Part shown: piece by piece, positions 9,428 to 18,853 of the stretch | Layout: every line of letters starts with the position of its first letter | Numbering within the stretch: the stretch's first letter is position 1 | Origin: Allomuricauda sp. M10 | GTDB taxonomy: Bacteria > Bacteroidota > Bacteroidia > Flavobacteriales > Flavobacteriaceae | Direction: 5' to 3' | DNA: 64,000 nt | NCBI RefSeq assembly: GCF_020782875.1 | Contig: NZ_JAJGBN010000001.1 | Location: forward strand, 1,029,095 to 1,093,094 | The notes under the pieces: model-generated | What the model saw: only the letters and a program-made list of their open reading frames with translations | What the model was told of the DNA's origin: nothing | Database searches by the model: none | Made by a program: the position numbers and the translations under genes

Positions 9428-12262
9428 TCAGAACCATTTTCGCGTAAATAGGCCCACCAAGGTTTTGGGGCTGATAGTGACAATAAACCGGATGCGTTGG
9501 CCATAATCATCTTGGCCGATTTCCCATCCGCGATTGGAGTAAACAGGGAAGTACAATTCAAAGTAATCGGTGACCAAATTCAATCGCACCCCCGAATCAT
9601 AGACAAAACGGGAGTCGCCCCCCTTGCTTTTTAAGAAGCCAATATCGCCATATGCTTCAATCCATCTCCAAATGTTGGCACTGGCATTGGTGGTAGCCAT
9701 CCAATCGTTGGCAAACGGATTTTCCAATTTGGATTTAAATCCACCTTCGGCAATGATGATCTGTTGACTGTACAATCCAGAACTTTCGGACCTTCCTAAA
9801 TAAGCCAGATCGAACATGTAATCCGTTGGACGGTCCAATGCAAAACTGAAGAAATCGGATGCCGTATTATTCCGTAAAAACTTACCTGCATAAAATCGTA
9901 GGTTCAATTGCCTGTTGCTTTGGAATAGTTTTCTGTATTCCATTTCAAAGGCCAGTTTTGAAAAATCATTGGAATGCTGGGCATCCAATGACCACGAAAG
10001 ATAGTTCAGGATATTGTTGTCCACATCCGTAAACCGGGCATTCATTACCCCGTAATTGGGATCAGTGTCAATTTGGTCCTCTAATGCGGCATCCACACTT
10101 CGGAAAACGTTGCGATAGCGGAACATCAAATATTGCCTACGGTTGGACAATAAATCATTGGGTCGCCAACCAAAGGTTACGGCAGGGGTCAAAGTAGAGA
10201 AACGCGAATTTTCCTGAAAGTGTGAGGTGGAACCAGCAAACGAAAAATCTGTTACGTACAATCCCGTTTTCTTATGGTATTTCCGGTATCGGAAACCTGC
10301 CTTGCCCACCAAAGTATGTTCCAGGAAGGAATAGGTTGGGGAAATGTCATACAAAAACTGCCGCTCCAAAAAGGTTTTGTTGTACAGCCTTAACCCTGGC
10401 GTAATACCATCGTAAATGTTGAAATTGGCTACCGGAACATAAAAAACCTGGTTGTAGTAAGGATCTTCCGTATCCTTGAAAAACTGGAATTTAAGTTTCT
10501 TGTTGCTCGATAGGAAACCATTCAATGTCTTCCAGTTGTCCCGTTGATTGAATTCCGGGATTTTTTGATCGTAATTCAATACCATTCGGTCTTCACCGTT
10601 TCTGGGAAGGGTAACCGTTTTGGTAGAATCTATGCCTGTGAACCAATAGTGGGAAATGACCGAATCTTTCTGAAGCCCGAAAAGGGAGATAGGAACATTG
10701 GTGCCCCGTTTGTTCTTTATGACCAAGGAAATGGAATCATCGGTCTTGGTAATTTTCTTGATCTTGAAATCTATCTTCTTGTCCGTGGAAACATATTCGT
10801 CAAAAAACCAATCGATGTCCTTTTCAGAACGAGCCTTGATCGTGTTTTCAAAATCCAACGAGGAAACATGCTGTCTTAGCTTGAAGTTTTTATAAAAGTC
10901 GATGATGCTACTATCTATTTTATGTTCCCCCAGATAATTGGAAAGGTAGGACATGCCCAAACCAGCCTTATAGCCATTTGCGATTTTTTCGTTGAACTTG
11001 ATTAGGGAATCGTTGCTGGTTGTCAAGGCCTGATCAATATTTTTTCTCGCTGAAACCATACTGAACAAGGCATACTGTTCATTAAAGTCCATTTGGGCAA
11101 AATGAAAATTTTTAATCCCCCAAATTTTGGAGAGTTTACCAGCCAGTTTTTGATCGGGATAATGATCTTCCACATAGTGGATCATCAGGTAATAACCGAT
11201 GGCATCGTTAACCCAGCGCTCTTGGCGCGGATCCAGAAAAAGGGTTTCCCTCAAATAGCTGCGAATGGCAGTTTTCAGGAATTTCATCTCAAATTGGAAC
11301 TGTTCTTCGTATGGTCTAATGAAGGAGGGTAGTTGCCCGATTCCATATAGCGGGGATTTGTTGTAGTCATATTCGCTGACCAACAAATTTTCATGGGGAT
11401 ATCTGCCCAAATTCTCTTCCAAGAAATCTACAACCCGGTTGATGGAAATCCCTTGGGATATCTCATCATATTTGTTCGACTCAATATCAGTGGTTACCGT
11501 CATTGGTCCCATGACATGTTTGGTGAACGTTTTTTGGGTGGAAAGTAGGATTTCACAGTTTTTTCTCTTGTCACCAAAGAGTTGAATATGCTGTCCGCCT
11601 GGAAATTGTGAAACTATGGATTGCCTGTAATTGGAAGCCAAATAAAGCCGTTCAGGAAAGGTCAGATTGATGGAGGTTTCCGTAACGTCGGTGTACAGGT
11701 CATCCAGGTTCTTGTTGTCGTAAAGGCGCCAATACCCATCAAAAACGGCAGGAGAGAGGTACCAATCCTTTAGGTTATATCCTCCACCGTCCACGGCACC
11801 ATAACCCGTAAATTTGGCATTGGGCAATTTGATGGTATAGGTAAGGAAAAGTTCCACCGATTCCCCGGGACGTAAAATGTCGTTCAGGGTTATGGCAATC
11901 AAATCGCGGTTGCCGACCCTTTCCCAATTGAGCCCGGTATAGTTCTGGTCCACGATGGACATGATTGTGGTCTGTCCTCTTTCACGATCCTTGGCCAAAT
12001 GGAGCCCTCGGTTGAATTCTTCGGCAAAACGTTTGGCCAAAGCGGTGTTCTTATTGGAATAAGCATGGTTCCAATCATTGAAATAAAGAGAAGATAGCCC
12101 ACTGGTGGAATGGTTCACATAAGTGAACTTCTGTTTAATCCTAATTTGATTGCTGGGGCCATCTATGGTTGCCACAATTTCATTCTTATGCTGACCCCAA
12201 AGTGAGGAGAACACAAGAAAAAAAAGCAAAACAACCTGATATGGAACGCGGCGAAACATCAA
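9428..12262 (-). CDS. M1 aminopeptidase-like protein with C-terminal outer-membrane barrel, zinc site degenerate
   Basis: 944 residues with a signal peptide ending near LWGQ (about 20-24). Residues 25-260 resemble the M1 N-terminal beta-domain, and 270-520 resemble the gluzincin catalytic domain. The substrate loop reads GIGQLPSF (307-314) where G-x-MEN is usual; the HExxH helix is TAIRSYLRE (331-339) with no zinc histidines; WVNDAIGYYL (350-359) replaces W-NEG. From about 600 on, alternating strands rich in aromatics end in a terminal Trp-Phe, as in outer-membrane barrels. It is the third gene of a uvrA/LOG/M1-like run with 11-12 bp gaps. Probably a surface scaffold or binding protein rather than a peptidase. 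Confidence 0.75.
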   Translation of the reverse strand: MMFRRVPYQVVLLFFLVFSSLWGQHKNEIVATIDGPSNQIRIKQKFTYVNHSTSGLSSLYFNDWNHAYSNKNTALAKRFAEEFNRGLHLAKDRERGQTTIMSIVDQNYTGLNWERVGNRDLIAITLNDILRPGESVELFLTYTIKLPNAKFTGYGAVDGGGYNLKDWYLSPAVFDGYWRLYDNKNLDDLYTDVTETSINLTFPERLYLASNYRQSIVSQFPGGQHIQLFGDKRKNCEILLSTQKTFTKHVMGPMTVTTDIESNKYDEISQGISINRVVDFLEENLGRYPHENLLVSEYDYNKSPLYGIGQLPSFIRPYEEQFQFEMKFLKTAIRSYLRETLFLDPRQERWVNDAIGYYLMIHYVEDHYPDQKLAGKLSKIWGIKNFHFAQMDFNEQYALFSMVSARKNIDQALTTSNDSLIKFNEKIANGYKAGLGMSYLSNYLGEHKIDSSIIDFYKNFKLRQHVSSLDFENTIKARSEKDIDWFFDEYVSTDKKIDFKIKKITKTDDSISLVIKNKRGTNVPISLFGLQKDSVISHYWFTGIDSTKTVTLPRNGEDRMVLNYDQKIPEFNQRDNWKTLNGFLSSNKKLKFQFFKDTEDPYYNQVFYVPVANFNIYDGITPGLRLYNKTFLERQFLYDISPTYSFLEHTLVGKAGFRYRKYHKKTGLYVTDFSFAGSTSHFQENSRFSTLTPAVTFGWRPNDLLSNRRQYLMFRYRNVFRSVDAALEDQIDTDPNYGVMNARFTDVDNNILNYLSWSLDAQHSNDFSKLAFEMEYRKLFQSNRQLNLRFYAGKFLRNNTASDFFSFALDRPTDYMFDLAYLGRSESSGLYSQQIIIAEGGFKSKLENPFANDWMATTNASANIWRWIEAYGDIGFLKSKGGDSRFVYDSGVRLNLVTDYFELYFPVYSNRGWEIGQDDYGQRIRFIVTISPKTLVGLFTRKWF

Positions 12263-12273
12263 AATAGACTCGA

Positions 12274-12966
12274 TTAAAAGTTCGGACTAAGCGTTCTGCC
12301 CTTGTAAAAAGCGTCTATGATTTCAACGACCTCGTCTTCAGTGTCCACCACTTTGACCAGGTCTAGATCTCTAGGACTGATGTTGCCGGCTTCCAACATG
12401 GTATTTTTCACCCAATCAATGAGTCCTTGCCAAAAATCGGTTCCGACCAAAATAATCGGGAACGTATGGATCTTATGGGTTTGGATCAAAGTAATGGCCT
12501 CAAAAAGCTCGTCCAAGGTTCCAAAACCGCCCGGCATCACCACAAATCCTTGGGAATATTTTACGAACATCACTTTCCTGACGAAGAAATAATCAAAGTC
12601 AAGGCTTTTGTCATCGTCAATATAGGGATTGTCATGCTGTTCAAACGGAAGGTCAATGTTCAGTCCCACGGAAGTCCCTCCTGCAAGATTGGCACCTCTA
12701 TTCCCCGCTTCCATGATTCCGGGGCCGCCACCGGTGATGATACCGTAGCCCGCTTCCGCAATCCGCTTGGAAATGTTCACAGCTAATTCATAGTATTTGT
12801 TACCGGGCCTAACCCTTGCCGATCCAAAAATGGATACACATGGACCAATGGCGCTCATTTTTTCAAACCCGTTCACAAATTCGCCCATGATCTTGAAAAT
12901 GGCCCAAGAGTCATTGGTTTTTATCTCATTCCATTCTTTGGAATGTTGTTCTTTTCGCATTTGCAT
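12274..12966 (-). CDS. LOG family protein (TIGR00730, Rossmann fold)
   Basis: A 230-residue member of the lysine-decarboxylase-like/LOG family, whose plant members release cytokinin bases from their riboside 5'-monophosphates and whose bacterial members hydrolyse nucleoside 5'-monophosphates. Signature motifs are GGGPGIMEAGNRGA and PGGFGTLDELFE. It is cytoplasmic. It starts 12 bp after the uvrA stop and ends 11 bp before the next start, so it probably sits in the uvrA transcript. The physiological substrate is not deducible; nucleotide salvage is a reasonable inference. Confidence 0.9.
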   Translation of the reverse strand: MQMRKEQHSKEWNEIKTNDSWAIFKIMGEFVNGFEKMSAIGPCVSIFGSARVRPGNKYYELAVNISKRIAEAGYGIITGGGPGIMEAGNRGANLAGGTSVGLNIDLPFEQHDNPYIDDDKSLDFDYFFVRKVMFVKYSQGFVVMPGGFGTLDELFEAITLIQTHKIHTFPIILVGTDFWQGLIDWVKNTMLEAGNISPRDLDLVKVVDTEDEVVEIIDAFYKGRTLSPNF

Positions 12967-12978
12967 TGTTCAGTATTT

Positions 12979-15840
12979 TTATATGGCCCTTGCAATTTTT
13001 TGCTTGGCGTTCTCTAATTCTTTCTTCAAAAACTTGGCCGTGTAACTTTTCTTGTCCTTGGCTACTTCTTCCGGGGTTCCGGTTGCCACGACCATTCCTC
13101 CACCTCTTCCTCCTTCGTACCCGATGTCGATGATGTAATCCACCATTTTTATGACATCCAAGTTGTGTTCGATCACCAAAATGGTGTTGCCTTTGTCCAC
13201 CAGTTGATTGAGCACTTCCATAAGTACCCGAATGTCTTCAAAATGTAGCCCAGTGGTCGGTTCGTCGAGGATATAAAATGTGTTTCCGGTATCGCGCTTG
13301 GATAATTCGGTTGCCAGTTTTACCCGTTGCGCCTCGCCCCCGGAAAGGGTGGTGGACTGTTGCCCCAATGATATATAACCCAATCCCACATCTTTTATTG
13401 TTTTCAGCTTTCTGTGGATCTTCGGAATGTTCTCGAAAAAGTCTACGGCTTCGTTAATGGTCATTTCCAGCACATCCGAAATGGATTTTCCTTTGTATCG
13501 GATTTCTAAGGTTTCCCTATTGAAACGTTTCCCGTTACAGGTTTCACATTCCACATACACATCGGGCAAAAAGTTCATTTCGATGACTTTAAGACCACCA
13601 CCTTGGCAAGTTTCGCATCGTCCGCCTGCCACATTGAAACTGAACCGTCCCGGTTTATATCCACGGATGGTTGCCTCGGTGGTCTTAGCGAAAAGATTTC
13701 GTATTTCACTAAAAACTCCGGTGTATGTAGCTGGATTTGATCTTGGCGTTCGGCCGATGGGGGATTGGTTGATGTCGATGACTTTATCAATATTTTCTAA
13801 CCCCTTGATTTTTTTGTACGGCATGGGTTTTTTTACCCCGTTGAAGTAGTGCGCGTTCATGATGGGGTAGAGGGTCTCGTTCACCAAAGTGGATTTGCCA
13901 CTTCCGGATACACCCGTTACTCCGATAAGTTTTCCCAATGGGAATTCAACGGTCACATCTTTCAAATTGTTACCCGTACAGCCGGAAAGGACGATTTTTT
14001 TACCGGTACCTTTTCTTCGTTCATTTGGAACAGGAATTTCCAACTCTCCCGTGATGTATTGTGCGGTTAGGGTATGATGGTCTTTCAATTCTTGTGGACT
14101 TCCTTCGGAAATGATCTCACCCCCATGTTTTCCGGCCCTTGGACCGATATCGATGACGTGGTCGGCACGTTCGATCATATCGCGGTCGTGTTCCACCACA
14201 ATCACGGAGTTGCCAATATCCCGAAGTGATTCCAATGAATGGATCAAGCGTTCATTGTCGCGTTGATGCAAACCAATGCTGGGCTCGTCCAAAATGTAGA
14301 GAACTCCAACTAATTGGGAACCAATTTGGGTCGCCAATCGGATGCGTTGCGCCTCACCGCCAGAAAGGGATTTGGAGCTTCTGTCCAAGGACAGATAATC
14401 CAATCCTACATCCAACAAAAAGCCGATTCGAGCTTTGATTTCCTTGATGATTTCTTCAGCTATGATCTTTTGATCTCCCTCCAACGTATCTTCAAGCTGT
14501 TGAAAGAAAGAAGCCAACTCGGTAATGTCCATATGGGCCAGTTCGGCAATGTTCTTTTCCCCGATCTTAAAATACAAGGATTCTTGCCGCAACCTAGCTC
14601 CATGGCAAGATGGGCATTTCACTTTGTCCATAAAATCCTTTGCCCACCTTTGGATGGATGTGGATTCTGCCTGCTCGAACTGGGTTTTTATGAAATTGGC
14701 AATGCCTTCATATTCAATCTTATACTGCCGTTTTACCCCAAGGGATTTGGAATCGACCTCAAAGCTTTCCTTGCCACCGTATAGAATAACTTCCATAGCT
14801 TCCTCTGGGATTTTTTCAATGGCGTCAGAAAGGTCAAAATTATACCGCTGTGCAATGGTCTCCAGCTGCTTGAAGGCCCAAGATTTTTTGTATTCGCCTA
14901 AAGGTGCCAAACCACCTGCCTTGATGGAGATTTTGGGGTTGGGCATGATTTTTTGCACGTTCACTTCGTACACATGCCCTAATCCGCTACACTCTGGGCA
15001 CATGCCTTTTGGTGAGTTGAAGGAAAACGTATTGGGTTCTGGAGTGGGATAGGAGATACCTGTTGAAGGACACATCAAATCCCGACTGAAATAACGTGGT
15101 ACCGACTCGCCTTCTTCCAATACCATCAGTACGTTTTCACCGCTGTACATGGCGGTATTGATCGTTTCGGTCAGGCGTTTGTGGAAATCCTCGGTATCCG
15201 AAACTTTTAAACGGTCTATAACTATTTCAATATCGTGGGTCTTGTAACGGTCCACCTTCATGCCCTTGGTAATGTCCATGATCTCACCATCAACCCGAAC
15301 TTTCACAAAACCTTGCTTGGCAATTTGCTCGAACAGTTCCCGATAGTGCCCTTTTCTGGATTTGATGATCGGGGCCAACACATTTATTTTTTTATCGAGG
15401 TAGGATGAAATGATCAATTTCTTGATTTGTTCATCACTGTAGCTTATCATCTTTTCTCCCGTATTGTAACTGTAGGCATCCCCGGCACGAGCAAACAACA
15501 GTCGAAGAAAATCGTAGACTTCGGTGATGGTGCCTACTGTAGATCTTGGGGATTTGGAGGTGGTTTTTTGTTCTATGGCGATAACTGGAGATAATCCATC
15601 GATCTTGTCCACATCGGGTCGTTCCAAACCACCCAAAAATTGCCGTGCGTAGGCAGAAAAGGTTTCAATGTAACGGCGTTGGCCTTCGGCATAGATCGTA
15701 TCAAACGCCAAAGAGGACTTTCCACTGCCTGATAGTCCAGTGATCACTACGAGTTTTTCACGTGGAATGGTGACATCAATATTTTTCAGGTTGTGTACCC
15801 GGGCACCCTTGACCTCAATATGTTCTTCGTAGTTGACCAT
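12979..15840 (-). CDS. uvrA: Excinuclease ABC subunit A
   Basis: The damage-recognition ATPase of nucleotide excision repair, 953 residues, the normal length. It has two ABC modules: Walker [10 protein letters not shown] at 35-43 and GVSGSGKST in the second half; ABC signatures [12 protein letters not shown] and [12 protein letters not shown]; and Walker [13 protein letters not shown] and [12 protein letters not shown]. Zinc-finger cysteines appear as [21 protein letters not shown] and CETCNG. It leads a probable operon with the LOG and M1-like genes. No LexA-type box like that at 20144 is seen in the 182 bp upstream. Confidence 0.97.
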   Translation of the reverse strand: MVNYEEHIEVKGARVHNLKNIDVTIPREKLVVITGLSGSGKSSLAFDTIYAEGQRRYIETFSAYARQFLGGLERPDVDKIDGLSPVIAIEQKTTSKSPRSTVGTITEVYDFLRLLFARAGDAYSYNTGEKMISYSDEQIKKLIISSYLDKKINVLAPIIKSRKGHYRELFEQIAKQGFVKVRVDGEIMDITKGMKVDRYKTHDIEIVIDRLKVSDTEDFHKRLTETINTAMYSGENVLMVLEEGESVPRYFSRDLMCPSTGISYPTPEPNTFSFNSPKGMCPECSGLGHVYEVNVQKIMPNPKISIKAGGLAPLGEYKKSWAFKQLETIAQRYNFDLSDAIEKIPEEAMEVILYGGKESFEVDSKSLGVKRQYKIEYEGIANFIKTQFEQAESTSIQRWAKDFMDKVKCPSCHGARLRQESLYFKIGEKNIAELAHMDITELASFFQQLEDTLEGDQKIIAEEIIKEIKARIGFLLDVGLDYLSLDRSSKSLSGGEAQRIRLATQIGSQLVGVLYILDEPSIGLHQRDNERLIHSLESLRDIGNSVIVVEHDRDMIERADHVIDIGPRAGKHGGEIISEGSPQELKDHHTLTAQYITGELEIPVPNERRKGTGKKIVLSGCTGNNLKDVTVEFPLGKLIGVTGVSGSGKSTLVNETLYPIMNAHYFNGVKKPMPYKKIKGLENIDKVIDINQSPIGRTPRSNPATYTGVFSEIRNLFAKTTEATIRGYKPGRFSFNVAGGRCETCQGGGLKVIEMNFLPDVYVECETCNGKRFNRETLEIRYKGKSISDVLEMTINEAVDFFENIPKIHRKLKTIKDVGLGYISLGQQSTTLSGGEAQRVKLATELSKRDTGNTFYILDEPTTGLHFEDIRVLMEVLNQLVDKGNTILVIEHNLDVIKMVDYIIDIGYEGGRGGGMVVATGTPEEVAKDKKSYTAKFLKKELENAKQKIARAI

Positions 15841-16022
15841 AAATCATAGCAAAGCTTCAAAAGTAGGGATTTGACACGTAAAAAAGAAGGAGGTTTGCTT
15901 TTCGTTATTTTAAACGATAGCTTATTTTTGGTGCTATATCATCTATCACTTCGAGCGCAGGAGAGAGGTGCATTTACCATGGATCCCAACTGCACTTGAT
16001 TTGACCATACAAACAGAAAATT

Positions 16023-16544
16023 ATGAAACTATTGGGCATTGGCTCCCGCATTGACCACCCTGAATATGGTAAAGGTGTGGTAACGAACGTATCATCAAAG
16101 CATTATTGGGTAACTTTTTTGGAAAACGGATTGGAGACCATTGATTTGGACTCCGAATTTGAAGTCATCGAAGGGGTAGAGGGCGAAGTGGATTCCGTGA
16201 GCTTTTTTGATATTGAGCGTTCTTTGGTGCAGATTTTGGAAAAGTGGAGCGACACTCATGAAAAAGTGGCCATTGCGGATAAATGGAAGGGCGGCAAACT
16301 GATTTTGGACCCCGGGGATGCCACCCAGAACAAGGAAATGCCCATCGAAACCTTTTTTCATAAGATTGTGATGGTGCGCGACCGTATCCGTGTGATGGAA
16401 CAAAAGATCAACAGCAGCAATCTGGACGATCAGGATAAAATTGATCTACAACAATACATTACCCGCATTTATGGCAGTTTGACCAGTTTTAATGTACTCT
16501 TTAAAAACAAGAGCGATTATTTTGTGGGGGAGAAGGGGAAGTGA
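16023..16544 (+). CDS. Conserved hypothetical protein with CarD/UvrD-tudor-like N-terminus
   Basis: A 173-residue soluble protein. The first 60 residues read IGSRIDHPEYGKGVV followed by WVTFLENGLETIDLD, the G-x-V-x-H-P-x-(Y/F)-G-x-G-x-V pattern that marks small SH3/tudor-like barrels in CarD, UvrD and Mfd proteins that bind RNA polymerase or DNA. The rest is mainly helical and charged. I do not recognise a named family. Divergent from uvrA across 182 bp, which is suggestive only. A role in transcription-linked processes is speculation. Confidence 0.7.
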   Translation: MKLLGIGSRIDHPEYGKGVVTNVSSKHYWVTFLENGLETIDLDSEFEVIEGVEGEVDSVSFFDIERSLVQILEKWSDTHEKVAIADKWKGGKLILDPGDATQNKEMPIETFFHKIVMVRDRIRVMEQKINSSNLDDQDKIDLQQYITRIYGSLTSFNVLFKNKSDYFVGEKGK

Positions 16545-16596
16545 TTTTTAAGTCTTAAAATAGGATGTTCAATTTTTTGCTTTTTAGCATAGAGCA

Positions 16597-16899
16597 TTAA
16601 AAATTTGAAATAAAAGTTTCAATACTTATGCTTTCGGTTAGGTTTTGATTTGTCAAGGAAAATCTGCTGAATTCATACCATTCTGAATCAAATTCAAAGT
16701 CACTTTGGTCAAATTTCGGAACACCAACTTGAGATGGATAAAAATATTCTTTATCTATAAGTTTAGCTCTTAATTTCAAATCTGCTTCTTCTGCACTTAG
16801 ATTATTTGGATTGCTGAAAACCAATTCCCCAAACTGTTTGTAATTCCCTGCATCTCGATATAGATACTCAAATTTCAGATTATTTTTTGAAGCGTACAT
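16597..16899 (-). CDS. Small conserved protein overlapping the HNH nuclease gene
   Basis: A 100-residue acidic protein starting MYASKNNLKFEYLYRDAGNY, a sequence style I recall as a conserved small protein in Bacteroidota, usually of unknown function. It has no signal peptide and no membrane segment. Its ATG lies 20 bp inside the 3' end of the HNH endonuclease frame, in a different reading frame, so the two genes would be translationally coupled. That overlap suggests the products work together; an inhibitor or cofactor of the nuclease is one possibility. It remains intact although the nuclease frame is broken. Confidence 0.65.
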   Translation of the reverse strand: MYASKNNLKFEYLYRDAGNYKQFGELVFSNPNNLSAEEADLKLRAKLIDKEYFYPSQVGVPKFDQSDFEFDSEWYEFSRFSLTNQNLTESISIETFISNF

Positions 16900-17653
16900 T
16901 GTTATGATATATTAGGAAGTTTACATCTGGAAGGAACTTTGAAGGTAAAAAAATCTCCTTGCCATCATATCTTATGAAGAAATTTTCGATGGCACTTTGG
17001 TCTTTCTCTTTCAAAAGTTGCTCCGAAACTTTGATTTTATAGTCCGGGGTTATCGTCATCAATCCATTCTCAAAAGCTTTATCGTGTAAACCATTAATAG
17101 CAATTCCATTACGAGGATTGAGCCTGTTTTTCTCATCTTCGCTCCATGGTTTAATATGACCGGCAATTAAAAGTTCTGGATTTTTTAAACCAGTAATACA
17201 ACAAGTGTAATTGTATGAAGCTAATATTGAGCTTCAGAAAAATGATTGATTAATCCTAGCTTTTATCACCCGTTCTCTGGTTATTCCTGCTTTTGGTAAG
17301 AGTACTTCACTTATGTTATTGAGCCGTTCAATGGGTTTGTTTTCTATTTTGGACCGAAGTTTCTCACTCTCATAGGGTAGTTCTTCCCAATTGGTGTAAT
17401 ACTCATTCCAAACTTCCCTATCAAGTTTGCTTGTATTTGAGGCTCCTTTAATTCCTCTTGCCTTTAAACTTGGATCAAGACTTGCAAAATTTACTAATTT
17501 ATAAGCTATGGAACTAGGTGTCCTATTTATCAAATTAGCAAGATGTATGACTTCGGGGTTGGTTTTATGTAATCTGCCAAATGGTAATTTGCAATACAGA
17601 TTTATTGCTAAAATCAATTCATTTCGTGTCCAAAGTCTTTGCCCTTCTTTCAT
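16880..17653 (-). pseudogene. HNH endonuclease, interrupted by one in-frame TGA
   Basis: One frame runs from ATG 17653 to TAA 16880 (257 codons) with a single stop, TGA at 17234-17236. The N-terminal piece (139 residues) has WTRNELILAINLYCKLPFG and RTPSSIAYKLVNFASLDP; the C-terminal piece continues in the same frame with YTCCITG, AGHIKPW, LNPRNG and LHDKAFENG, the cysteine/His-Asn-His core of this restriction-type HNH family. Homologues as I remember them have Arg after NQSFF, so a CGA-to-TGA transition explains the stop. The catalytic domain is lost from the upstream product; internal restart at TTG 17062 would miss the HNH core. Otherwise the frame is well kept, so inactivation looks recent or the base is an assembly error. 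Confidence 0.8.
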
Positions 17654-17962
17654 TCATTGTCTTTTTGGGTGACAAATTTGTTTTGATACGTGGAAGATAG
17701 ACATTTACGAAGTCGAATTTGATATTTAGCAAAAACAATCTTTTCACTATTTCAACGATTTGGACAAGTTATAGGGTTGTTAATTACCATTTTTTGTTTG
17801 ATTAAAAATCGAGCTTAAAAGATTAACTCAAGAAATGATTCTTAACAACTTTGTTAACTATATATCTAAACCGCCTCCTTTTTCTCGCTCACCCTTCGAC
17901 TTCGCTCAGGGCGCCCTGTTGTACACCTGGGCTAAATCTTAGCCACATCGGGATTACGTTGC
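17654..17962. other. Non-coding stretch with a REP-like hairpin
   Basis: 309 bp without a convincing gene. It is AT-rich near the HNH start, where the promoter should be. TTAACAA-CT-TTGTTAA at 17842-17857 is a perfect 7-bp inverted repeat. CCCTTCGACTTCGCTCAGGG at 17892-17911 is a REP-like hairpin sequence of a kind common in Bacteroidota, lying after the stop of the TIGR03915 gene on the minus strand. Confidence 0.5.
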
Positions 17963-18736
17963 CTAACCTGCTTTTTTTTCTGAAAGGTACTTCCAATAGC
18001 GTTTGGGCACATGTTGCGTATGTAATTTGGGGTTGATCCGGGATAGGATTCCGGTACTTTTAAAATAATCGTTCCACAGGGTCTGGTATTCGTATTCCCC
18101 ATTTACAAAGGCATCACTTTTATGGGTTTTGTTGTGGTGGATGTCCTTTAGGTTGAGGGACACCATTTCCACATGATCCAAGTTGTAATAGATGCCATAC
18201 TTGCGCTTTACATCATAAATCAGCCATTGCTGGTCGGTGTAGCGGTCCCGAAAATGCTTGGAAATAAGGGGCAGTACATCAAAATCGGGTTCAATGTTGG
18301 CAAAATAGATATCATCCTTGGTCAACTGGAACCGCACAAAAGCCTCCATGCGGTGTTTTTCACGCCCCACCTTTCGCGCCAATTGACTGATGTGCAAAAC
18401 CGTGCTATCCGAATAATCCAGATACTTGCCGTTTTGGACGCGCATCAATTTTTGGATGTAATCAAAAAGCAACATTTCCACACCTTCTGTTTCACTCAAA
18501 AAAGCAAAATACACATTGGAAATGGCATTGTGGCTCTTGTTACGGATACCGTTCCAAACGCGTTTGGCTTTTTCCACATGGGTGAAAATGGTCTCCGTTT
18601 CAGAAAACAGTCCATTTTGGCAACGACCATTCTTTTGGATATCGGCCACGGATATCTTTTCATCAAAAGCAACGAATACGGCCGTGAGAAAACCGTTGAA
18701 GCTGCCATCGTACATTAAGGTTGTTGAAGCATTCAT
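17963..18736 (-). CDS. TIGR03915 family putative DNA repair protein (DUF4130)
   Basis: A 257-residue protein of the family always found with radical-SAM TIGR03916 proteins. It opens with LMYDGSFNGFLTAVFVAF, typical of the family, and has the conserved EKHRMEAFVRFQ, PLISKHFRDRY and WLIYD blocks. In many genomes this domain is fused to a uracil-DNA-glycosylase-like domain (TIGR03914); here no such domain is present, and a separate ung lies at 51248. The catalytic role is unknown. It follows the radical SAM gene by about 117 bp that contain a 60-bp palindrome, so it is probably in the same transcript or partly attenuated by it. Confidence 0.9.
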   Translation of the reverse strand: MNASTTLMYDGSFNGFLTAVFVAFDEKISVADIQKNGRCQNGLFSETETIFTHVEKAKRVWNGIRNKSHNAISNVYFAFLSETEGVEMLLFDYIQKLMRVQNGKYLDYSDSTVLHISQLARKVGREKHRMEAFVRFQLTKDDIYFANIEPDFDVLPLISKHFRDRYTDQQWLIYDVKRKYGIYYNLDHVEMVSLNLKDIHHNKTHKSDAFVNGEYEYQTLWNDYFKSTGILSRINPKLHTQHVPKRYWKYLSEKKAG

Positions 18737-18759
18737 AACGCTTGTGTTTTAGTTTTTGA

Positions 18760-18819
18760 TGTCATTTCGAAGGAGTGCGACTGAGAAATCTAGATTTCTC
18801 ACATTCGTTCGAAATGACA
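18760..18819. repeat. 60-bp near-perfect palindrome (REP-like element)
   Basis: The element starts TGTCATTTCGAA and ends TTCGAAATGACA, with the inner arms AGAAATCT/AGATTTCT. It lies between the two genes of the TIGR03915/TIGR03916 pair and is related to the tandem units at 48503-48848. It could fold in RNA and partly separate expression of the two genes. Confidence 0.85.
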
Positions 18820-18853
18820 CAGTTGTTCATTGCTAATTGCTCATTGTTTATTG

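Noticed and set aside
12979..15840. LexA-type control of uvrA
   Set aside because: The upstream 182 bp hold no copy of the TGGAAATAATCCA dyad seen at 20144, nor a clear classical SOS box.
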